From the IMG/VR virus record IMGVR_UViG_3300027842_000203, positions 1 to 49,639 of that record: DNA of 49,639 bases; one strand, 5' to 3'. Under the pieces are notes generated by a model. The model did no database searches and was not told the origin of the DNA. It saw only the letters and a list, made by a program, of their open reading frames with translations. Positions 15,053 to 22,398 of the stretch are shown piece by piece; the first letter of the stretch is position 1, and every line of letters starts with the position of its first letter. The stretch comes from a virus. The translations under genes were made by a program, and so were the position numbers.

Positions 15053-16494
15053 GTGAGCGGGGCGATCTTACAGAGCTTTCACAGGTTGTAGCATTTTGGC
15101 GCGAATGGTGCGATCAACAGTATTTTGCGATGGCCGTTTCCGATTTTACCGAGAAAATCGCGCAAAAGTTTGCCTTGGCCTTCCATCAAAGCACGCTGGA
15201 AATACAGGGCAACGCTCCCGGCCAGACATTCGAGGGAACCGTGGCGGAGCTGGCGGAGAAGTACGTAAAACGGGTTGGCAGACGAGCGCCAGTATTCAAG
15301 GATTTGGTGGATTTCGGCACAGAGCTAACGGCTCTACGCAAGGGCTGGACTCTGGTGGAGGACTCCGTACTGGAGCGGCTGAAGAATGAGGCGCAGATCG
15401 TCGAGTTGTCGCTAAAGAACTGGCGATACGGCTGCTTTGTCGGGGAATGGAATGAGGAAGCGGCGACAAGGCTTAGGCATGAAGGCGAAGCCATTGCCCG
15501 CGAACTATTTCAGGCCGTGCAGGCGCTGGCAAAAGAACGCGGACTGGAATACGTGAAACTCGATGCAACCGCGCCCGTGGAGCGGCTGAAGGGGGAAGCC
15601 CGCACAGCGGCGGAATTGCTGCAAGATGTTAGCGACATCGCCCAATACCTCAGAGACGGAGAGCAAGGGATGGCGCTTGATGCTTGCTACGAAATTCTGC
15701 AATCGGCGGAGCTGACGGAGAAGGCGGAAGCGCGCACAGAGAAGGCGGAAGCGCGCACAGAGAAGGCGGACGGACGAATTCAGCGCTTTGAAGATAAGCA
15801 GGCGCAAGAGACGCTCGGGAATATCTTCTTTAACGACAGCAAGTTAAATTGGACTGCCATCATTAACCGTGCGACTCAACTGCAAGATAAGTATACGGCG
15901 GAGCAGACGGATAAGGCGGAAGCGGCCCCGGAACGGCTAAACGTAAATCCCGCGTGGACGGAAAAGGAGATTGCCGTGATCGGGCAGTTGGCCTTGCGGC
16001 AGGATATTTCGCCAGCAAAAGTTATCCAGCAGGCACTTCGGCTGTATCAGCTCCACATTGAAAAACCGCCAATCCTTCCCGACAAGTTCCAACCCACCGA
16101 GCGGCCATCCTCGGGCACAGCGACCCAGCCCGTGAGCGCGGAGCAGTTGGCGCGGAAGATGGTCGAGTTTGACGGCGAAATGCCGAAAGGACTCAGCGAG
16201 GCTCAAAAGGTCGGTTTCTATATCCGCGATGCCGCACTAGCGCTGCGTGCCCTCGCCGCCCTGCAATCCGGTTCGCCGCCGAAGGAGCCCGTCGATCTGG
16301 CAAAGCTGGCGCGGAAGTGGTATGAGGCCATGAAAGCCGACGATGCGCACCACTTCGCGGAGCATGAACAAGACGACGGCGGCGATTTCCCCACAACACA
16401 CCTAGAGTATACGTTCGAGCAATTCCGCGAATCGCCAATAGTTAAACGTGGGCTGGCCCTGCTCACTGAGGAGCTGGGCAAGGAGGGGAGATGA
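15049..16494 (+). CDS. Large accessory protein of unknown function
   Basis: 481 residues from ATG 15049. Mostly helical. Residues 224-241 (TEKAEARTEKAEARTEKA) come from a 21-base tandem repeat. Residues 305-335 (WTEKEIAVIGQLALRQDIS, then VIQQALRLYQLH) look like a ribbon-helix-helix-type or helix-turn segment. Pro-rich linkers surround it. No enzyme motif is apparent. Its composition is more A-rich than its neighbours, and it lies in the accessory island, so it is probably transferred. A large regulatory or structural accessory role cannot be excluded. Confidence 0.6.
   Translation: MSERGDLTELSQVVAFWREWCDQQYFAMAVSDFTEKIAQKFALAFHQSTLEIQGNAPGQTFEGTVAELAEKYVKRVGRRAPVFKDLVDFGTELTALRKGWTLVEDSVLERLKNEAQIVELSLKNWRYGCFVGEWNEEAATRLRHEGEAIARELFQAVQALAKERGLEYVKLDATAPVERLKGEARTAAELLQDVSDIAQYLRDGEQGMALDACYEILQSAELTEKAEARTEKAEARTEKADGRIQRFEDKQAQETLGNIFFNDSKLNWTAIINRATQLQDKYTAEQTDKAEAAPERLNVNPAWTEKEIAVIGQLALRQDISPAKVIQQALRLYQLHIEKPPILPDKFQPTERPSSGTATQPVSAEQLARKMVEFDGEMPKGLSEAQKVGFYIRDAALALRALAALQSGSPPKEPVDLAKLARKWYEAMKADDAHHFAEHEQDDGGDFPTTHLEYTFEQFRESPIVKRGLALLTEELGKEGR
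15718..15770 (+). repeat. 21-base tandem repeat, 2.5 copies
   Basis: The unit GAGAAGGCGGAAGCGCGCACA repeats exactly at 15718 and 15739, followed by 11 bases of a third copy. It is in frame and encodes a seven-residue E/K/A/R/T unit. Confidence 0.8.
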
Positions 16495-16700
16495 AAAGGT
16501 CCAAGAAGCCGATTGCGCGGCGATACTCTGGCAAGCCGAGCGACAAATTTTGGAAAACCGTCAACAGTATCCCACGCAATCATGGCGGCGAGACGGCCTA
16601 CATGCTTGGATGTTTGCTCCAAGATTTCGAGGAGCGAGTACTGGGATACATAAACTCAAAACAGCCCGCGCCCCAGCCCCCGAAAGGACGCCAACCATGA
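16491..16700 (+). CDS. Small basic hypothetical protein
   Basis: 69 residues, ATGA-coupled at both ends, with aaggaggg at its ribosome site. Basic N-terminus, Pro-rich C-terminus (PAPQPPKGRQP). No family recognised. Confidence 0.55.
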   Translation: MKRSKKPIARRYSGKPSDKFWKTVNSIPRNHGGETAYMLGCLLQDFEERVLGYINSKQPAPQPPKGRQP

Positions 16701-16852
16701 CGCGGGAAGAAATTACACAAGAGATTTTCAACGTGGTCCCTGGTTTCAATCAGGCGGCGTGGAAGGAATGTGAGAAATGCGATGAACTGGACAAAGCCGC
16801 CGAGCGTCTCCGCCAGTTGACCACCGGGGCCGAGGAGAGGAGGGAGCCGTGA
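16697..16852 (+). CDS. Small Cys-containing hypothetical protein
   Basis: 51 residues from ATG 16697, overlapping the previous stop. Contains a CEKC pair. GTGA-coupled to the methylase gene, which supports it as real. Confidence 0.5.
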   Translation: MTREEITQEIFNVVPGFNQAAWKECEKCDELDKAAERLRQLTTGAEERREP

Positions 16853-17277
16853 GCGTTTGGTCCACGCCGCAATCGCTATTCGACAAACTAAATGCCGAGT
16901 TCGGTTTCTCGATTGACGTGTGCGCCGACCACGACAACAAAAAGGTGGTTCCCTACCTGACGCGGGAACAGGGGCTATCGGCACCGTGGCGCGGCAAGTG
17001 CTGGCTAAATCCCCCCTATGGCCGCGAGATCTCGGCGTGGATGAAGAAAGCATTCGAGGAATCGCTATCCGGCGCAACGGTTGTCGCATTGGTCCCGTCC
17101 CGAACAAACGCTCCATGGTGGCATGACTATGTAATGCGGTCGGACGAGATCCGGTTTATCAGGAAAAAGGTGCCATTTGTAGGAAGTAAGCGCGGCGTCC
17201 CATTCTTCGGCTCGGTGATAGTCATATTCGGAGCAAAACGGCAAAAGCCAATAGTTTCATCATGGGAGCAGCCATGA
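16849..17277 (+). CDS. Phage Dam-type DNA N6-adenine methyltransferase
   Basis: 142 residues from GTG 16849. The NPPY motif (54-57) with CWLNPPYGREI, an N-terminal WSTPQSLFDKLN-EFGFSIDVCA segment, and VALVPSRTNAPWWHD are the full signature of the phage adenine-methyltransferase family (PF05869). It would methylate adenine N6 in DNA using S-adenosylmethionine, probably for protection from host restriction. The length is near the short end of the family (usually 140-180), and all core motifs are present. Belongs to the accessory island with the GNAT-like and nuclease-like genes. Confidence 0.9.
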   Translation: MSVWSTPQSLFDKLNAEFGFSIDVCADHDNKKVVPYLTREQGLSAPWRGKCWLNPPYGREISAWMKKAFEESLSGATVVALVPSRTNAPWWHDYVMRSDEIRFIRKKVPFVGSKRGVPFFGSVIVIFGAKRQKPIVSSWEQP

Positions 17278-17353
17278 GCACCCCCAAGCCGCTATGCACT
17301 CTGAAAAACTCTGAACCCAACCACGCTAGTTAGCCGTTAGTTAGGGGAGAGAG

Positions 17354-17569
17354 ATGGCATTCCAACGCCGCAAGCGATTGACCGAACTGGAAAAGAGAAC
17401 CCTGCGTCTCCTTCTGTCCGGACTGAGTAACAAGGAGATCGCGGCGGACATGGGCACGGAAGAGCAGTGCGTCAAGAACCGTCTGCGCTCCGGGTTCCGC
17501 AAGCTGGGGCTCAAAAACTCGCGCCAGGTCATCCCACGGGCCGGCGAGATCCGGGCGATGATCGAATAG
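17354..17569 (+). CDS. LuxR-type HTH regulator (short form)
   Basis: 71 residues from ATG 17354 (ggggagagag site). Residues 10-58 (LTELEKRTLRLLLSGLSNKEIA, then VKNRLRSGFRKLGLK) are a LuxR/GerE helix-turn-helix with no receiver domain. It is the last gene before the AT-rich leader of the NusG-like gene and is a likely regulator of it. A second LuxR-type gene occurs at 19986. Confidence 0.8.
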   Translation: MAFQRRKRLTELEKRTLRLLLSGLSNKEIAADMGTEEQCVKNRLRSGFRKLGLKNSRQVIPRAGEIRAMIE

Positions 17570-17752
17570 TTCCACGTGCAACAAACTATAGTTTTCAAAA
17601 CTTTAGAGTAGTTGCAATCCAACCACAACCGATTGTATGTATTAAGCAACCTTCTCCTTATACCTGGGCACAATAGGTTGGGTCGGTTGTGAACTTCGAA
17701 GATCATTCACAGCCGGTCCCACTAATAAAGGAGTAAGGCCGAATCAGCCGCG
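17570..17752 (+). promoter_or_regulatory. AT-rich leader with dyads before the NusG-like gene
   Basis: This 183-base gap is clearly more AT-rich than its surroundings. It contains a perfect palindrome AGTTTTC-AAAACT (17590-17602), a possible promoter (TTGCAA at 17612-17617, 18-base spacer, TATGTA at 17636-17641) and nine-base inverted arms CACAACCGA (17624-17632) and TCGGTTGTG (17683-17691) that could fold in the leader RNA. A ribosome-site-like aaaggag lies 26 bases upstream of ATG 17753. Assignment as a middle/late promoter region is inference. Confidence 0.5.
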
Positions 17753-18397
17753 ATGCTGGGCCATCAGCAGCAAGCAACAAATCGGCCAGAGATGCTCCAG
17801 GAAAGTCAACCTGGAGCGGCTGCATTTTCCGATAAGCCCTGGTTCCTGATCCATTCTCAGCCCTGCCGCGAGCGCTCAGTGATCTCCAAGCTGGGCGGCT
17901 TTGGCATCAAGACCTTCCTGCCACTCACCTTCCAGAGGCGCGCCAACGGATTCCACTGCCCTCTATTTCCGTCATACATCTTCGCGTCGTTCGAGTACGC
18001 CATGCACCGCGACGTGAATGAAAGCCTTTCACGTCTGCCGCTGCTGGGCAGAGTGGTCTACTTCGGATCGCGCCCGGCAGAGGTCCCGGTAGAAATTCTG
18101 GTCGCTCTGGCGGAGCGCCTGGACGCCGCGGGCTGCCTGATCACCGACGATCGCACAGACGTCTCCGCACCGGTTGCCCGCTTCGATGCCGGCGACCGCG
18201 TACTGATCTCCGATGGCCCGCTCAAAGGCATGATGGGAATCTTCCAGGGCACGGTCAAAGGCAGAGAGGCCGCCTACGTTCTCCTGACCACCATCGAGCA
18301 CCACTCGCAGGGAATCTCCTGCGGAAGACAATTACAGGACCTGAAGGGCTCGAGCTGGCGCGTGGAAGTGGACGCCAGAAATCTGGTGCTGGCATGA
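17753..18397 (+). CDS. NusG-family (RfaH/UpxY-like) antiterminator
   Basis: 214 residues from ATG 17753 (ATG 17792 possible). Residues 28-125 fit an NGN domain: PWFLIHSQPCRERSV, a TFLPLTFQRR segment, LFPSYIFA and GRVVYFG. Residues 144-175 contain a KOW motif (FDAGDRVLISDGPLKGMMGIFQG). NusG paralogs bind RNA polymerase and reduce pausing or termination; specialised ones need an element in the leader. It follows a LuxR-type regulator and leader and precedes the lysis and structural genes on the same strand. A role as the phage's late antiterminator, replacing a Q-type protein, is inferred. The domain call is firm. Confidence 0.85.
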   Translation: MLGHQQQATNRPEMLQESQPGAAAFSDKPWFLIHSQPCRERSVISKLGGFGIKTFLPLTFQRRANGFHCPLFPSYIFASFEYAMHRDVNESLSRLPLLGRVVYFGSRPAEVPVEILVALAERLDAAGCLITDDRTDVSAPVARFDAGDRVLISDGPLKGMMGIFQGTVKGREAAYVLLTTIEHHSQGISCGRQLQDLKGSSWRVEVDARNLVLA

Positions 18398-18561
18398 AAC
18401 GAAGCGCAGCTCTCGAAGTCGAAATCGCGCGCTCGCTTCTCCGCCTCTGCAACGGTGAATGCGGATGCAGCGGCGGATCGATCTGCGGGCGGATGATCGC
18501 CAAAGACGGCAGCGTCTGGCCGGCACGAGACACCGGCTTCAGGATGAAGAAGGCGGCATGA
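18394..18561 (+). CDS. Small Cys-rich protein
   Basis: 55 residues, ATGA-coupled to the NusG-like gene. The CNGECGCSGGSICG segment has four cysteines that may bind a metal. Function unknown. Confidence 0.55.
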   Translation: MKRSAALEVEIARSLLRLCNGECGCSGGSICGRMIAKDGSVWPARDTGFRMKKAA

Positions 18562-18761
18562 GCCAACCCCGCTTCCGCATTGAAAAGCGCGTCACCGTAG
18601 CCGTAAGCGACAAGCTCTGCGCCTGCCGGGTATCGATCCAGGGCGGAGCCAACAAGGAATCGCGGATTGTGCACTCCAGCCAGTGCCAGCCGTCACACAA
18701 GGCGACCATCAGGAAACTGGAAGCGATCGCCGAAGAAGAGCTGGAGGCAATGCTGAAATGA
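18558..18761 (+). CDS. Small Cys-containing hypothetical protein
   Basis: 67 residues from ATG 18558. Basic, with a CACR site and a Cys near residue 43. Helical C-terminus (EAIAEEELEAMLK). ATGA-coupled at both ends. Confidence 0.5.
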   Translation: MSQPRFRIEKRVTVAVSDKLCACRVSIQGGANKESRIVHSSQCQPSHKATIRKLEAIAEEELEAMLK

Positions 18762-18865
18762 AAACCCAAGTCATGACGCGCGAAGCTTACGAAAAAGCCA
18801 ACGGACCCGTGCGGGGCGGGGCTCGCAGAAGCGAAGAAACCCTGGCCATGTGGAAAAAGCGGTAG
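18758..18865 (+). CDS. Very small hypothetical protein
   Basis: 35 residues from ATG 18758, ATGA-coupled to the previous gene. Basic. Its stop lies in the left arm of a long perfect hairpin. Short, so uncertain. Confidence 0.35.
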   Translation: MKTQVMTREAYEKANGPVRGGARRSEETLAMWKKR

Positions 18866-18899
18866 TGTCCTAAGAGTGCGTAGAGTTAGGACACTACCG
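18860..18899. repeat. Perfect 14-bp stem-loop
   Basis: Arms CGGTAGTGTCCTAA (18860-18873) and TTAGGACACTACCG (18886-18899) enclose 12 bases. No U-tract follows on the plus strand; on the minus strand the stem is followed by CTTTTTCC, like an intrinsic terminator. The GTG start of the next gene sits in its loop. Confidence 0.75.
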
Positions 18900-19106
18900 A
18901 AAAAGCTGAAGAAGCTGGCGATTGTTGAGTTCCTGATTCTGGAACCGGAGAAGGGTGAAGACGTGAATAAGCTCCGCACTTCCTGGTACGCCAAGCTGAG
19001 CAAGATGGCGAAGGACACGCGATCCACTTTCCACCTGCGCCTGGCGATCAACCGTCAGGAAAACCACATCGTGGCCTGGAAAGAGCCAAAGCTTCAAACG
19101 CGGTAA
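18876..19106 (+). CDS. Small basic hypothetical protein
   Basis: 76 residues from GTG 18876, in the loop of the hairpin. The ribosome site (tcctaagag) is weak and would be hidden in the stem, so translation could depend on the hairpin opening. Very basic, with K-K-L repeats. No family recognised. The true start may be elsewhere. Confidence 0.45.
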   Translation: MRRVRTLPKKLKKLAIVEFLILEPEKGEDVNKLRTSWYAKLSKMAKDTRSTFHLRLAINRQENHIVAWKEPKLQTR

Positions 19107-19305
19107 ACGAAGTCGCACTCCGGAGTTGCCGGTCCCGTCTCTCGCCTTATCTGGGGCAAACGACCGTCAAGAAAACACAGCCGGCAGCTCCGGAGCCGTA
19201 GAGATCGCCTGGCAAGCAAGGCGAAATTCGGTGAGGAAAGGAGGTCGCGGAGAATCGCCAGAGCCGTCGAGGGCCGGAGTAATCCGGCCTCGATGAAATG
19301 AAGAT
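19107..19305 (+). other. Intergenic region with hairpin
   Basis: No convincing gene is seen in these 199 bases. A stable hairpin occupies 19268-19292: CGAGGGCCGGA, GTAA loop, TCCGGCCTCG, with one bulged G. It is not followed by a U-tract. An aaaggaggtcg motif near 19240 looks like a ribosome site but leads to no open reading frame I trust. Confidence 0.5.
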
Positions 19306-19491
19306 ATGAGCAAGCTTCTGAAGCTCCCCAAACTCCCGACCTGGAAGCAGAAGCGCTTCAAGTTCCCGGCCCGCGATTCGAAGTTCAGCGATCGCGACAT
19401 TCTCTGGCTGGCCGGCGTGATTATCGTCTTGGGCTTCGCATTCATATCGGGAATCATCTTCGGTTTTGCGCTCGCCTGGAGGCTTCAGTAA
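19306..19491 (+). CDS. Small membrane protein (holin-like candidate)
   Basis: 61 residues. A Lys-rich N-terminal half precedes one hydrophobic helix (residues 33-58, GVIIVLGFAFISGIIFGFALA). It starts at ATG 19306, with gatatgag around it. A lysis or membrane-anchoring role is suggested by position before the transglycosylase. Confidence 0.55.
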   Translation: MSKLLKLPKLPTWKQKRFKFPARDSKFSDRDILWLAGVIIVLGFAFISGIIFGFALAWRLQ

Positions 19492-19716
19492 ATGGATTGG
19501 ACGCGGCTTTCCGAGATGGCAGTTGTTGGCAGCAGTTGCGGCGCCGTGATCGTGGCGGCGTACAAGGTCATGAAATTAGCGGACCGCCTCATTGGAATCC
19601 TCCGCGACTTTCCGCCGCACCGTCACGTGAACGGACACATCATTTACCCGGACGGATACGAACCGACGGCAATTGAAGAATTGCAAAAAAGCAACGCAAT
19701 GAGCGCAGGCGCGTGA
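19492..19716 (+). CDS. Small membrane-associated protein
   Basis: 74 residues, starting directly after the previous stop. Residues 9-30 are hydrophobic, then a basic and His-rich segment (DFPPHRHVNGHIIYPDGY). It could be a holin-like or anchor protein, but I cannot assign it. Confidence 0.5.
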   Translation: MDWTRLSEMAVVGSSCGAVIVAAYKVMKLADRLIGILRDFPPHRHVNGHIIYPDGYEPTAIEELQKSNAMSAGA

Positions 19717-19719
19717 CAG

Positions 19720-19989
19720 GTGAAATCAAAACATCTGTTTCTGGCCGCGCTGATCTTGATTGCCACAGCATCGGCCAAGAAGCACGAAAGAATCCGGCTG
19801 GTACCCGGGCACTGCGTTCGTATCACGAACTTCGATGAAGTGGCCAAGCAGTTCTTCCGCCGCGACAAATCGGATCGGCTGATTCCCGCCGGCTACATCG
19901 CCAACAAGGTCCATTTCGTCATCAAGTCCGACCCCGATTGCGGGGAGTTCGACGGCCAGAACATTTTGCACCTGGCGAGACCTGAGTGA
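19720..19989 (+). CDS. Exported protein with signal peptide
   Basis: 89 residues from GTG 19720. KSKHLFLAALILIATASAKK is a typical Sec signal peptide, with cleavage near Ala 19. The mature part has a Cys pair, suggesting a periplasmic protein. Role unknown. GTGA-coupled to the following LuxR-type gene. Confidence 0.6.
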   Translation: MKSKHLFLAALILIATASAKKHERIRLVPGHCVRITNFDEVAKQFFRRDKSDRLIPAGYIANKVHFVIKSDPDCGEFDGQNILHLARPE

Positions 19990-20297
19990 AGCTGCCCGAC
20001 GGCTTCTGGGAGTGGTCTTCAGACGCGCAGGAAGATTGGATCACCAGATTCATCCGCGAGGCCTGCGGAGTTGCTCCCCAGCTGACGCCCAAGGAAAAGC
20101 AATGCGCGCGCCTGGTGCGCGAGGGCCTGACGCAACCGGAGATCGCGCGGCGGATGTGCGTCAGCGTCAGGACCATGAAGGTCTATCTGCATCGCGTCTA
20201 CCGAAAGATGGGAGTCAGGAGCCAGGTGGAACTGCTGGGAGTGTTGACTCTGCCGATCAATTCTCCGCTGCGTCGGCAACCAAGAAAGCTGGCCTAA
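19986..20297 (+). CDS. LuxR-type HTH regulator (second)
   Basis: 103 residues from GTG 19986. Residues 33-78 (LTPKEKQCARLVREGLTQPEIA, then MKVYLHRVYRKMGVRSQ) are a LuxR/GerE DNA-binding domain after a 30-residue N-terminal arm with Trp/Asp (WEWSSDAQEDW). Lies inside the lysis region, so it may control it or the late genes. Confidence 0.8.
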   Translation: MKLPDGFWEWSSDAQEDWITRFIREACGVAPQLTPKEKQCARLVREGLTQPEIARRMCVSVRTMKVYLHRVYRKMGVRSQVELLGVLTLPINSPLRRQPRKLA

Positions 20298-20302
20298 AAA
20301 AC

Positions 20303-20761
20303 ATGGATCAGGAATCGCTAGTCGAGCAAGTCCAGTACCAGGCGCGGCTTTATGGCGTCGACCCGGCTCTTGCTTGCGCCGTGGTCGAACAGGAATCTTC
20401 CTGGAATTGCTGGGCGATCCGCTTTGAGCCTGCGTTCGAGACGCGCTACATCAAGCCGGCATTGCCCAACGCGCCGACCACGGAAGAGATGACGCGGGCC
20501 ATGTCCTTCGGTCTCTTTCAGGTGATGGGCGAAAACGCCCGCGAGATGGGATTCCAGCACCAGTTCCTCTCCATGCTCTGCGATCCGGATATCGGGATCT
20601 CGGTTGGGGTCAGGTTTCTGAAGAAATGCCTGGACGCAGCAGAGGGCGACACAACGAAGGCATTGCTGCGCTGGAACGGCGGCGGCAATACCGCTTATCC
20701 CACTCAGGTCATAGCGAGGATGGCGAAGTATCAGACGCCCGCACAGGGAGCAAGCGCCTAA
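20303..20761 (+). CDS. Lytic transglycosylase (endolysin candidate)
   Basis: 152 residues from ATG 20303. ACAVVEQESSWN holds the SLT catalytic Glu (E31), and MSFGLFQVM matches the G-L-x-Q-x-M motif. It would cleave the peptidoglycan glycan backbone. No signal peptide is visible, so export may rely on a holin. Neighbouring membrane proteins are candidates for that. Start chosen because upstream sequence is in another coding frame. Confidence 0.85.
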   Translation: MDQESLVEQVQYQARLYGVDPALACAVVEQESSWNCWAIRFEPAFETRYIKPALPNAPTTEEMTRAMSFGLFQVMGENAREMGFQHQFLSMLCDPDIGISVGVRFLKKCLDAAEGDTTKALLRWNGGGNTAYPTQVIARMAKYQTPAQGASA

Positions 20762-20773
20762 CAGGAGGGATTT

Positions 20774-20965
20774 ATGCCAGCAGGAATCGGCGGCGGAGTC
20801 ATCATCGTGCTGCTCGGACTCGCCGGAGCGTACTACGGCGGCAAGGCTGCTTATAAACATGTGGTCAAGCCGGTTGACCATGCGGTTTGTCGCGCGGTCA
20901 CGTTCGGACACAAGTGCAAGCCGTCACCAAAGCATCCAGCGGCCGCGCAAACGGAGACGAAATGA
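20774..20965 (+). CDS. Small membrane protein, holin-like
   Basis: 63 residues from ATG 20774 after aggagggatt. One hydrophobic helix (residues 4-27, IGGGVIIVLLGLAGAYYGG) and a basic C-terminus with a CRAV...CKPS pair. Directly downstream of the transglycosylase, so a lysis role is plausible. Confidence 0.55.
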   Translation: MPAGIGGGVIIVLLGLAGAYYGGKAAYKHVVKPVDHAVCRAVTFGHKCKPSPKHPAAAQTETK

Positions 20966-21123
20966 AAGCGCTCAAAGAAATCATCGCGGCGATGCGGGAA
21001 CGGGCGGACACACTCAACAGTAAACACTCCGCAGCCGACCGCTGGACCCCTGAGCGTGAAGCAGAGCGCGCCGAAGTCGCGAGACTGCGCCGGCACGCCG
21101 ATGACTTGGAGCGTTTCGCATGA
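20962..21123 (+). CDS. Small hypothetical, coiled-coil-like
   Basis: 53 residues from ATG 20962, overlapping both neighbours. Helical and highly charged (Arg/Glu/Ala-rich). Might be a spanin-like or regulatory peptide; unassigned. Confidence 0.5.
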   Translation: MKALKEIIAAMRERADTLNSKHSAADRWTPEREAERAEVARLRRHADDLERFA

Positions 21124-21362
21124 ATCCCGACAAGAAAGAACTGATCGAGACTTTCATTCTGGCGTTCCTAACCATCGTCTTTACCGCCTGCTCCGTGCTG
21201 TGCGTGAAGTGGGGAGCGAGCTATCAGACGCTGATGGTTTTCTCCGGCCTGGCTGGATCGGCCCTCGGCGCGCTGGCCATGAAGATGAAGGCGAGCAGCA
21301 ATGGCAATGCTCCTCCTCCTTCTGCTGCGCCCGTAGTTGAATCGCCGATCGCTCCGAAATAG
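21120..21362 (+). CDS. Two-helix membrane protein, holin candidate
   Basis: 80 residues, ATGA-coupled to the gene before. Two hydrophobic stretches (about 12-30 and 34-56, FILAFLTIVFTACSVLCVKW and LMVFSGLAGSALGALAMKM) and a Pro-rich tail match a class II-like holin topology. Strongest holin candidate here, but unproven. Confidence 0.6.
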   Translation: MNPDKKELIETFILAFLTIVFTACSVLCVKWGASYQTLMVFSGLAGSALGALAMKMKASSNGNAPPPSAAPVVESPIAPK

Positions 21363-21364
21363 CA

Positions 21365-21583
21365 ATGACAGTAAGGCGGGCGGAAAAGATCCTGGAAAAG
21401 CTGATCCGCGAAAACATGGAGCGGCAGCCAGCCGTCCCGGTTCAATGCAAGAGCGTCAAGAGTGATCTTCCACCAGCGCCATTTGCCGATGCTCCGCCGA
21501 TTGATGATGAGATTCCCGATCTGACCGATTACAGCGACGAATCGCGGATCGACCGAGATTGGCGCAGAGCAAAAATCTGGTAA
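21365..21583 (+). CDS. Small acidic hypothetical protein
   Basis: 72 residues from ATG 21365, closely following the holin candidate. A basic helix precedes an Asp/Pro-rich segment (DAPPIDDEIPDLTDYSDES). No family recognised. Confidence 0.5.
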   Translation: MTVRRAEKILEKLIRENMERQPAVPVQCKSVKSDLPPAPFADAPPIDDEIPDLTDYSDESRIDRDWRRAKIW

Positions 21584-21586
21584 CTC

Positions 21587-22192
21587 ATGCCCATTAAGTG
21601 CTTCCTGATCGAACCGACAGGAAACGTATTCAGCGAAACGATACGAACTGAACACGGCCAGTGCCCGCGCAATGGTTCTTACCACTGGGCCAATCGCATC
21701 CTTAAGCGCTCCGTACTTCCGCCGGACGGAAAGCACCCGGAGAGAAATATCAATTGGGATGACCTGACTCTCTGGCCCGCAAAGTGTGAATGCGGCTTTG
21801 AGTTCACACCAGATTCGAGCAGGAGTACCGGCGGCGGCAGTGAATATCGGCGCAGCGATACGGGCGAAGTGAAGGACAGGCTCCGCGACTTCCCTGCCGG
21901 CGCGATGTGGCGCGCGACCTGGTACAAAAGCGCCGCCGGGCTCTATGGCCACGATTGGGATAACGCGACGGAGCCGCCATTAATCGTTTGCACTCCCGGC
22001 GGATCCTGGAACATTGACTCCCGCGCCTCGAACTGCACCATGCCGAATGACCGCACGCACCGCTGCTGGATACGTCACGGTGTTCCGCCGGAGATCACGG
22101 TCGACAAATCCGGCTTCACCTGCCAGGCCGGTGCAGGGTCAATTCAGTGCGGCAACTACCACGGATTCTTGCAGAACGGCTACCTGACATGA
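21587..22192 (+). CDS. Conserved phage protein of unknown function
   Basis: 201 residues from ATG 21587. The C-terminal half (WNIDSRASNC, CWIRHGVPPEITVDKSGFTC, AGAGSIQCG-YHGFLQNG) matches a conserved phage domain I recognise without a known role. Cysteines near 65-67 (CECG) may bind zinc. Probably virion-associated or lysis-region, to judge from neighbours. Confidence 0.6.
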   Translation: MPIKCFLIEPTGNVFSETIRTEHGQCPRNGSYHWANRILKRSVLPPDGKHPERNINWDDLTLWPAKCECGFEFTPDSSRSTGGGSEYRRSDTGEVKDRLRDFPAGAMWRATWYKSAAGLYGHDWDNATEPPLIVCTPGGSWNIDSRASNCTMPNDRTHRCWIRHGVPPEITVDKSGFTCQAGAGSIQCGNYHGFLQNGYLT

Positions 22193-22398
22193 TGCCGACG
22201 CGCTCAGCGAACCGCGCACTATCGGCATTCTCGACGGATCGGCCAGAGGATTGGATACGCGAGCTGGAAGCTGCCGGGTGGAAGAAGATTCAGTCAACCG
22301 TCTGGCGCTCGCCGTCCGGTCATATGTTTGGCGGCCCATACAAAGCTTGGACGCTGATGTATTCGCATCCTGAACTCAACATTCCGTGTTCTTCCTGA
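22189..22398 (+). CDS. Small hypothetical protein
   Basis: 69 residues from ATG 22189 (ATG 22192 also possible), coupled to the gene before. Helical N-terminus and aromatic-rich C-terminus (WTLMYSHPELNIPC). No family recognised. Confidence 0.5.
   Translation: MMPTRSANRALSAFSTDRPEDWIRELEAAGWKKIQSTVWRSPSGHMFGGPYKAWTLMYSHPELNIPCSS

Noticed and set aside
17274-17333. 19-codon frame overlapping the methylase stop
   Set aside because: Too short and without homology or a ribosome site; may be coincidental.
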